A stretch of DNA of 9,434 nt, taken from positions 1-9,434 of the forward strand of contig CAJTTS010000113.1 of the NCBI GenBank assembly GCA_910579155.1. The letters run 5' to 3'. The translations under genes were made by a program, and so were the position numbers. Positions 5,621 through 9,434 of this stretch are shown here, one piece after another. Position 1 is the first letter of the stretch. The number at the start of each line of letters is the position of its first letter. The notes below the pieces were generated by a model that saw only the letters and a program-made list of their open reading frames with translations, did no database searches and had not been told where the DNA came from. This DNA comes from an uncultured Oscillospiraceae bacterium. GTDB lineage: Bacteria > Bacillota_A > Clostridia > Oscillospirales > Oscillospiraceae.

Positions 5621-5720
5621 TGGGGAAGGTACTTCCCCATCGCGTCCGCAAGGACGCAACAAGCCCCCGGCAGGGCGCACGACACCGGAACGGTGTATAA
5701 GTGCGCCGTTGTTCCAACGG
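5621..5720 (+). other. oriT: Origin of transfer (oriT), MOBQ type
   Basis: The region between the DUF3847 and relaxase genes is packed with inverted repeats. Stem 1 is TGGGGAAG/CTTCCCCA (5621-5639, loop GTA). Stem 2 is GCGTCC/GGACGC (5642-5657, loop GCAA). Stem 3 is ACACCG/CGGTGT (5682-5696, loop GAA), followed one base later by TAAGTGCGCC (5698-5707). Stem 4 is CCGTTG/CAACGG (5706-5720, loop TTC). A small GAA-looped hairpin followed by ATAAGTGCGCC is, from memory, the hallmark of RSF1010/pSK41/pIP501-type nic sites, where the nick falls between G and C of GTGCG/CC. That would place it at 5705/5706 on the plus strand. The leading strand would then run toward higher coordinates and the relaxase gene would enter last. 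The structures are seen; the nick position is by analogy. Confidence 0.85.
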
Positions 5721-5721
5721 A

Positions 5722-5997
5722 CTATCCCTCGTCCCCAGTTTTCTGCGCTTTTTGTGCCGTTTCCCACGCTCCGGGCAGGCGGGAAAGGGCGATTAAAAAC
5801 GCTTCTACCGCTTCGCCCTCCATGCTGGCGGTGAAGGGAAACACACCCTCCATAATCGCGCCATGCACAATCAGGCGATGGTTCCGGGCGTTGCGTTCTT
5901 CCTTGCGGATTCGGTTCAGAAGTATCTTCTGCTGGTTCTCCAACTGGCGGACTTCCTTCTCCGCCTCTGCCTTTTGGACCTCTAATGATTTGCCCAT
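5722..5997 (-). CDS. DUF3847 family protein (91 aa)
   Basis: A small protein starting at ATG 5997 (MGKSLEVQKAEAEKEV). Residues 1-36 form a charged coiled-coil helix (EVRQLENQQKILLNRIRKEE). Then comes the family-typical RNARNHRLIVHGAIMEG (36-51), with a short helical C-terminus ending LSRLPGAWETAQKAQ. DUF3847 proteins are commonly encoded next to MobA/MobL relaxases on Firmicutes elements. A role as a relaxosome accessory (MobC-like) is plausible but unproven. The gene begins 7 nt after the preceding sigma-like gene; AAGGAGG is about 12 nt upstream, a long but usable spacing, and overlaps the end of that gene. Its stop codon (5724-5722) abuts the last arm of oriT, so transcription of this gene runs directly into the transfer origin. 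Confidence 0.85.
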   Translation of the reverse strand: MGKSLEVQKAEAEKEVRQLENQQKILLNRIRKEERNARNHRLIVHGAIMEGVFPFTASMEGEAVEAFLIALSRLPGAWETAQKAQKTGDEG

Positions 5998-6004
5998 TTT
6001 GTTA

Positions 6005-6463
6005 TCAAGCCTCCTTCGGCATCCAGCCATTTTTAATGAAAAATTTTTGCATTTTTTTGATGGCGCTGGTGACAGATTCATTGGCGCAACTGCCGCTCAC
6101 ACCCTCGGCTGCGGCGATCTCCCGAAACTTCTTTTTCAGAGCATACCGGGCATGAAGCCGCCGGGCCTGGATGGGGGAGAGATGGGTCATGGCTTCGGCC
6201 AGATGGACCAGCGTCAACTTTGCGGCGGCTTCGTCAATTTCTTGAAGCAGAAGTTCTTCCGGGGACAGCACCAGGAACATGGCGTGGTTCTCAATGGCGG
6301 GGGTACAGTCCATCGAATAAACATGGTAGTACTTCCGCTTATGGTCCTGCCGGTTCTCAATGAGCCGCCCTTCTTCCAGAGCAGCGGCTACCTCGTCCGG
6401 CACTTCCAGAAATTTGTCCTTCGGGTAGTGGGGGTAGTAGCGTCTTAGGTTGATGATTGCCAT
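6005..6463 (-). CDS. Sigma-70 region-4-like protein, second of a pair (152 aa)
   Basis: Start ATG 6463 (MAIINLRRYYPHYPKDKFLEVPDEV) is fixed by AAGGAGG 5 nt upstream. The N-terminal RRYYP-x-Y-x-KD-x-F-x-EVPDEV motif is typical of sigma-like proteins on clostridial mobile elements. The C-terminal part (about 88-143) has the region-4 helix-turn-helix: LSPIQARRLHARYALKKKFR, then IAAAEGVSGSCANESVTSAI. No region 2 (the -10-binding and melting part) is recognised. It may therefore act as a region-4 partner recognising -35 elements, or as a DNA-binding regulator. It follows the first sigma-like gene after 101 nt, a gap that contains a strong hairpin, and is closely followed by the DUF3847 gene. The frame is open upstream to about 6568, but that part lacks a ribosome site and crosses the hairpin. 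Confidence 0.83.
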   Translation of the reverse strand: MAIINLRRYYPHYPKDKFLEVPDEVAAALEEGRLIENRQDHKRKYYHVYSMDCTPAIENHAMFLVLSPEELLLQEIDEAAAKLTLVHLAEAMTHLSPIQARRLHARYALKKKFREIAAAEGVSGSCANESVTSAIKKMQKFFIKNGWMPKEA

Positions 6464-6486
6464 AGTGACCTCCTTCAGATAGCAGA

Positions 6487-6516
6487 AGGGACAAGCCGAC
6501 ACAGCAGCTTGTCCCT
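6487..6516 (-). promoter_or_regulatory. Hairpin in the leader of the second sigma-like gene
   Basis: AGGGACAAGC and GCTTGTCCCT form a perfect 10-bp stem around a 10-nt loop, 11 nt before the AAGGAGG of the downstream gene. On the minus strand it is followed by TTCTGCT, only weakly T-rich. It could act as an attenuator, RNA-processing or stability element, or protein-binding site that sets a different dose for the second gene. Confidence 0.5.
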
Positions 6517-6564
6517 CCCGGCGATGGAGCATATCGCCCCTCACCTTATAGCCGTTTTGAACCG

Positions 6565-6978
6565 TCAATCGTCAAGGTGTTTTTTGAAAAACTTCGAAAA
6601 TTTTTTCTTGACAGCGTTGATGCTCAACTCTACCGCTTGCTTTGAGCAGCCACAAATTTTCCCGACTTCCTCATAGCTAAGATCATACAACGCATGGAGC
6701 AAAAACCGCTCCCTCTGCTTCTCGGTACAGAGTGCCAGCACCGCAAGAATTTCCCTGCGGGTTTCCATGCGGCACACATATTCCTCCGGCGATTCGCAGT
6801 AGGGCAATCGGCCCTCGGTGACAACTATGTACTCGTCATAACCGCGCTCGTCCCAATGGTCTTTCCACTCGCGGTAAAGGCTCCGATCAAACTGCTTGGA
6901 AATCACCCAAAGCTCGTCAAGGGTGGTGGCATCGTCATAGGACAGATTGCGCCTATGCTTTCTGATGGTAATTCCCAT
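6565..6978 (-). CDS. Sigma-70 region-4-like protein, first of a pair (137 aa)
   Basis: The protein starts at ATG 6978 (MGITIRKHRRNLSYDD); AAAGG lies about 10 nt upstream inside a strong hairpin. Residues 20-70 are acidic and of unknown fold (DELWVISKQFDRSLYREWKDHW). Residues 78-132 form a convincing sigma region 4: AVLALCTEKQRERFLLHALY, then DLSYEEVGKICGCSKQAVEL (99-118) and INAVKKKF. It lacks region 2. Such proteins could activate element promoters through the -35 site, alone or with a partner that supplies region 2 function, as in split sigma systems (SigO/RsoA of Bacillus subtilis). It is the first gene after two terminator-like hairpins, so its leader probably carries the promoter for the mobilization genes. 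Confidence 0.85.
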   Translation of the reverse strand: MGITIRKHRRNLSYDDATTLDELWVISKQFDRSLYREWKDHWDERGYDEYIVVTEGRLPYCESPEEYVCRMETRREILAVLALCTEKQRERFLLHALYDLSYEEVGKICGCSKQAVELSINAVKKKFSKFFKKHLDD

Positions 6979-6988
6979 CCTGCATTTT

Positions 6989-7024
6989 CCTTTCGTTCAG
7001 TTTTTGCTGGGACTGAACGAAAGG
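6989..7024 (-). promoter_or_regulatory. 13-bp inverted repeat masking the sigma-gene ribosome site
   Basis: On the minus strand CCTTTCGTTCAGT, a 10-nt loop and ACTGAACGAAAGG form a perfect 13-bp stem whose 3' arm contains the AAAGG used by the gene starting at ATG 6978. In RNA this would hide the ribosome site; in DNA it is a good operator for a dimeric regulator. It is not followed by a T-tract, so a terminator is unlikely. Confidence 0.7.
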
Positions 7025-7060
7025 GGCGGGGAGCGGCACCGGGGCCGGAGTGATCGTCTT

Positions 7061-7103
7061 AGAAATACAAAAGCACCCGAACGGCACAAGGCCATTCGGG
7101 TGC
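7061..7103 (-). terminator. Rho-independent terminator
   Basis: On the minus strand, GCACCCGAA pairs perfectly with TTCGGGTGC (9 bp). A further GGC/GCC pairing lies inside, and the tail is TTTTGTATTTCT. It is the best terminator in the window and lies downstream of the immunity operon, ending its transcription before the sigma-like genes. Confidence 0.8.
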
Positions 7104-7239
7104 AGGTAACAATATTATGGGCCGTCAGAAAACGACTATTTTCGCAATTCTGGGTGGACTTCACCGCTGCGGGGGGCAGGCTTTTTTTGACAGGCTCCTA
7201 TCTATCTGTAATTGCATAGCGGCATTCCCCTAATATGTC

Positions 7240-7283
7240 GAGAAAGCAAATAGAAATGTGGCGGCTTTCATAAAACCGCCGCA
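7240..7283 (-). terminator. Probable terminator just after the YxeA-like gene
   Basis: A GC-rich hairpin with core GGCGG/CCGCC, extended by further pairs on both sides of a mismatch, spans 7257-7283. On the minus strand it is followed by ATTTCTATTTGCTTTCT. The tail is T-rich but broken by other bases, so termination may be partial; the stronger hairpin at 7061-7103 would act as backup. Confidence 0.5.
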
Positions 7284-7327
7284 GAAAATAAGCCTTATAT
7301 GGATAAAGCTCCTACTATTCGCTGCAA

Positions 7328-7717
7328 TCAGCCTTCATCGCCTAACGGAGCGGCGTAGTGATTCTGTACTGCTGCCGGAAGCTCGTCATACTGTACCTCG
7401 CTCCAATCCAGGACACCCCGGACTGGCATGACGGTCAGACGAATAAAGGCCCCTTCCCGCAGTTCTCTGGAAGTTCCAAAGGTGATCTCTTTCTCGCTCC
7501 CATTTTCGTCATAGGACAGCAGCGTGTAGGAATAGGGCAGGTTGCCTTTGAAGTTAATGACGCCTCCGTTAGAATCCACCTGTTCCACCTTGGTGTTGTC
7601 GATCTGGGCGTAATACTCGGCGCTGCCGGAGCCGGAGAGGAACCATGCGCAAAAGCCGACCAGACCAATGAGCAGGACGGCAACGACGCCTATTGTGATT
7701 TTCAATTTTTTCTTCAT
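7328..7717 (-). CDS. YxeA-like small exported or membrane-anchored protein
   Basis: Start ATG 7717 (MKKKLKITIG) is chosen because AAGGGGTG lies 9 nt upstream; a GTG four codons earlier overlaps that site. Residues 1-28 are a signal or anchor sequence (KKKLK followed by VVAVLLIGLVGFCAWFL). The rest matches the small YxeA/DUF1093-type beta-rich domain: YYAQID, then FKGNLPYSYTLLSYDENG, a TFGTSRELREGAFIRL segment, and the end VRGVLDWSEVQYDELP. YxeA-type proteins are often encoded beside bacitracin or lantibiotic ABC transporters and stay outside the membrane; their role is unproven. It is the last gene of the immunity operon, 15 nt after the second permease, and is followed by terminator hairpins. 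A lipobox is not evident: the cysteine at residue 23 lies inside the hydrophobic stretch. Confidence 0.82.
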   Translation of the reverse strand: MKKKLKITIGVVAVLLIGLVGFCAWFLSGSGSAEYYAQIDNTKVEQVDSNGGVINFKGNLPYSYTLLSYDENGSEKEITFGTSRELREGAFIRLTVMPVRGVLDWSEVQYDELPAAVQNHYAAPLGDEG

Positions 7718-7732
7718 GTTGTTTGACACCCC

Positions 7733-8512
7733 TTACCAACCTTTTTTAGTGATGACCCGTTTGGGCTTTTTTGCTGTCTTTGGGGCTGCGCCTTTTTTCG
7801 CTGTCGCCACAAAAGCGGCGGCAATCAGCAGAGCGGCCAGCAAACTGAGCATACAAAGCAACGGATTCCAATGGACGGCCGCATCATAGCTACGGTATCC
7901 GATCAGCCCCATGCTTGCGGTCACGGGATACAAATTCGCCAAGGTCATGCTCCCTGCCGCAAACATCCCGCCGTAGCCGTAGACAAAGGCTACCACCGCT
8001 CCAATCAAGTGCCCGTTTGGAATGCGGGCGGCAATGGCGATGATTGGCAGAACCGCGATATAGAGGAACAGGCAGTTGGCCGTAATCTGCAACCCAGCCT
8101 GCATAACTGCTGGCAAATCACCGCCGGGAAAGCCCAAAAGGAAGAATGCCGTCACTGTGAACACGGTGCTGACGATCCCCAGGAACAGGGAAAGCAGTCC
8201 GCAGACAGCCAGCTTGCCAGCCAGCAGAGCGGGAAAGGACAGGGGGACCGTCAGAATATTTTTCAGCGTATCGTCCGTTCCCTCCCGGCTGATGATATAT
8301 CCGGTAATCAAAGCGATGCACATAGGGAAAATTGTTGTGATGTTGTTCTTCAGGACCTGCTCCACGAAAAAGGAGAAGGTCCATACACTTCCATCCTGGG
8401 CGGTGGTGGAGAAAACGGTCAGCAGGACGGACAGCAGCATCAGGAAAACCCCTGCCCAGACCATGTGATACCGTTTCAGTTTCCAAACTTCGGTTTTCAG
8501 CAGTACCAGCAT
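7733..8512 (-). CDS. Lantibiotic immunity ABC transporter permease (MutG-like)
   Basis: A 259-aa ABC-2-type permease. ATG 8512 is chosen over an upstream in-frame start at 8548 because AGGAG and GGGGGAG precede it at proper spacing, and because MLVLLKTEVWKLKRYH is the usual cytoplasmic start. Six hydrophobic segments are visible near 17-35, 58-76, 99-126, 144-163, 166-186 and 214-236. The conserved cytoplasmic loop REGTDDTLKNILTVP (76-90) is the coupling region that contacts the ATPase. The C-terminus is a lysine-rich cytoplasmic tail. With the first permease and the ATPase it would form a pump that expels lantibiotic-type peptides from the membrane surface. It starts 1 nt after the first permease's stop, so translation is coupled. 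Assignment to MutG over MutE is by gene order and general resemblance. Confidence 0.87.
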   Translation of the reverse strand: MLVLLKTEVWKLKRYHMVWAGVFLMLLSVLLTVFSTTAQDGSVWTFSFFVEQVLKNNITTIFPMCIALITGYIISREGTDDTLKNILTVPLSFPALLAGKLAVCGLLSLFLGIVSTVFTVTAFFLLGFPGGDLPAVMQAGLQITANCLFLYIAVLPIIAIAARIPNGHLIGAVVAFVYGYGGMFAAGSMTLANLYPVTASMGLIGYRSYDAAVHWNPLLCMLSLLAALLIAAAFVATAKKGAAPKTAKKPKRVITKKGW

Positions 8513-8513
8513 C

Positions 8514-9311
8514 TCAATCTCCCCCTCTCCTTTTATACAGCCGGTCAATCAGCAGAATGGACAGGACAGCCATTGCACTCAAAATCAAGACGGTCTGCAT
8601 TGTTGAGGGAATCAGGTATTGCAGTTCCCCCAAGCTGCCCTTGACGCCATGCCGAACCATATCCCCCGCGCACCAGAGGTTTGTGAGGGGAATCGGCATC
8701 AGCCAGCACAAAAACTTCGGCAGGACGCCGAAACTGCTTTCGGCGGTCAGGCTTAACACGCTGTAAAAAATGCACAGCAGAACGGAGAAGATATAGGTCT
8801 TGCTGAAAAAGACCACCAGCACCACCAGCGGCAGGGTGCCAGCCGTGATGAAAATCCCCATCTCCACCGCCAGCCACAGCTTGTAGCCCAGCCCGCCGAC
8901 CTCGGCAATCAGGCTTCCGCAGAAGATGGTGACGGCAGCGGAGGACAGGCAGAAGATCAGCCCGAAGAGGAACAGAACGATGATCTTGGCGAAGATCATC
9001 TGGGTGCTGGTCACCGGGATGGTCCGCAGGTTTTTGAAGGTGTCGTTGTCCCGCTCCATAAAGAACAGCATAGCGGCGATGACGCCGATGACGCAGGGCA
9101 GAAGCAGCTCCACCCCATAGCCCAGGACAAACTGGTAAAAGTCGTCAAAGAGCTCGGCTTTCGTGTCGTACCGCTCCATCATGCGGGGCGTCAGCATCAT
9201 CAGTGCCAGCGGGGGCGGGAACAGGAACGCGGAGAGGATCACAAAAGGAATGAACTTCTTCCGTTTCAGCTTCTGAAGCTCACAGGAAATCAGCTTAAGC
9301 AATCCCCTCAC
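8514..9311 (-). CDS. Lantibiotic immunity ABC transporter permease (MutE/EpiE-like)
   Basis: A 265-aa ABC-2 permease with six hydrophobic stretches (about 21-40, 66-84, 107-130, 146-169, 173-190 and 238-255), a basic N-terminus (CELQKLKRKKF) and the family's cytoplasmic loop ERDNDTFKNLRTIPV (86-100). By family it pairs with the second permease and the upstream ATPase to protect the cell against lantibiotic or bacitracin-like peptides. GTG 9311 is the only early start: an in-frame stop lies 3 codons upstream and no ATG occurs before residue 38. It overlaps the ATPase gene by 17 nt. The ribosome site is poor (a G-rich run, GGGGG, immediately upstream), so expression may depend on translational coupling from the ATPase gene. 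Confidence 0.87.
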   Translation of the reverse strand: MRGLLKLISCELQKLKRKKFIPFVILSAFLFPPPLALMMLTPRMMERYDTKAELFDDFYQFVLGYGVELLLPCVIGVIAAMLFFMERDNDTFKNLRTIPVTSTQMIFAKIIVLFLFGLIFCLSSAAVTIFCGSLIAEVGGLGYKLWLAVEMGIFITAGTLPLVVLVVFFSKTYIFSVLLCIFYSVLSLTAESSFGVLPKFLCWLMPIPLTNLWCAGDMVRHGVKGSLGELQYLIPSTMQTVLILSAMAVLSILLIDRLYKRRGGD

Positions 9312-9434
9312 CCCCGGTCACCCGCTTGAAGTAATCCTCCAGGCTTTCCTCCACAGTTGCGGCCTCCGACACCTCCAGACCATACTGCACAAAGGCAGAA
9401 ACGATCTTTGCCACGGGGACCTTGGCAGAATCCA
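9295..9434 (-). CDS. ABC transporter ATP-binding subunit, C-terminal end (partial)
   Basis: The frame entering from the right edge reads 45 complete codons to TAA (9297-9295): it begins DSAKVPVAKIV, continues to AATVEESLEDYFKRVTGG and ends EGIA. The ESLEDYFKxxTGG ending is characteristic, from memory, of ATP-binding subunits of lantibiotic protection ABC transporters (MutF/EpiF type). The Walker motifs lie beyond the window. It is the first visible gene of the immunity operon, overlaps the first permease gene by 17 nt, and would power the two permeases. The identification rests on a short C-terminus together with its operon context. Confidence 0.8.
   Translation of the reverse strand, partial: DSAKVPVAKIVSAFVQYGLEVSEAATVEESLEDYFKRVTGGEGIA

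Larger units (their letters stand above)
6979..7327. other. Gene-free region between cargo operon and mobilization genes
   Basis: About 350 bp with no supported gene. From right to left it holds a weaker T-tailed hairpin (7240-7283), a spacer with an AT-rich stretch near 7109-7118 (ACAATATTAT), a strong minus-strand terminator (7061-7103) and a 13-bp inverted repeat (6989-7024) covering the ribosome site of the first sigma-like gene. No clear -35/-10 pair could be fixed, although a promoter for the sigma-like genes is expected between 7025 and 7060 or just above the terminator. Confidence 0.6.

Noticed and set aside
5415..5717. Minus-strand frames of 75-100 codons between DUF3847 and relaxase
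   Set aside because: They cross the oriT hairpins, are rich in Arg/Pro/Ser, and are out of frame with the homologous relaxase N-terminus.
6464..6568. N-terminal extension of the second sigma-like protein (35 codons)
   Set aside because: The extension begins at TTG without a ribosome site and runs through a hairpin. The ATG at 6463 has a perfect ribosome site and the family-typical N-terminus.
7023..7060. Sigma-70 promoter for the sigma-like operon
   Set aside because: The interval is very GC-rich and shows no acceptable -10 box; the promoter could lie elsewhere in the gap or use a different sigma.
7162..7189. Plus-strand terminator (short GC hairpin followed by seven T)
   Set aside because: The stem is only about 4 bp and no plus-strand gene ends nearby.
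7871..8644. Long open frame on the plus strand opposite the permeases
   Set aside because: Its composition (Gln/His-rich, no domain) is typical of antisense to membrane-protein codons; the minus strand has well-formed permeases.

Overview
The window looks like part of a replicating, mobilizable element from a gut-type clostridium (Oscillospiraceae/Lachnospiraceae-like Firmicutes). The grounds are strong AGGAGG-type ribosome binding sites, a base composition that looks mid-50s % GC by eye, and families typical of such elements: RepA_N replication initiators, MobA/MobL relaxase, DUF3847, Cys_rich_VLP and region-4-only sigma factors. Every gene I accept is on the minus strand, so transcription runs from high to low coordinates.

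Cargo (9434 to about 7240): the end of an ABC ATPase, two ABC-2 permeases and a YxeA-like small protein form a lantibiotic/bacitracin-type immunity operon. Two hairpins with T-rich tails follow (7240-7283 and 7061-7103) and insulate it from the backbone genes.

Mobilization module (about 7024 to 4073): two sigma-70 region-4-like proteins, a DUF3847 protein, a MOBQ-type origin of transfer (about 5621-5720, nic core at 5698-5707) and the MobA/MobL relaxase. The relaxase lacks an ATG. The homologous reading frame begins at an ATA codon at 5515, 8 nt after a perfect Shine-Dalgarno sequence, and only this start retains the expected catalytic tyrosine (Tyr25).

Replication and maintenance module (4039 to 481): a DeoR-type wHTH protein, a ParB-like protein, a short RepA_N paralog, a Cys_rich_VLP protein, a full RepA_N initiator and a DnaC-like AAA+ helicase loader, mostly coupled by short gaps or overlaps. 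Five 23-bp direct repeats (1599-1713) lie inside repA, between the DNA-binding domain and the C-terminal domain. This is the arrangement of an iteron origin (oriV) in RepA_N theta plasmids.

Left edge (474 to 1): a 62-aa unknown protein, a possible 29-aa overlapping ORF, and the start of a large serine recombinase. The recombinase reads normally to about codon 53 and then departs from the family near base 58, so it seems interrupted by foreign sequence.

Integrated view: the element can probably replicate by theta mode from iterons within repA, be mobilized from its own oriT by a helper conjugation system (no type IV secretion genes are visible here), carry peptide-antibiotic immunity, and once used a serine recombinase for integration. 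The least ordinary points are the non-AUG starts proposed for relaxase and RepA, the in-gene origin, the ribosome-site-masking hairpin before the first sigma gene, and the broken recombinase.
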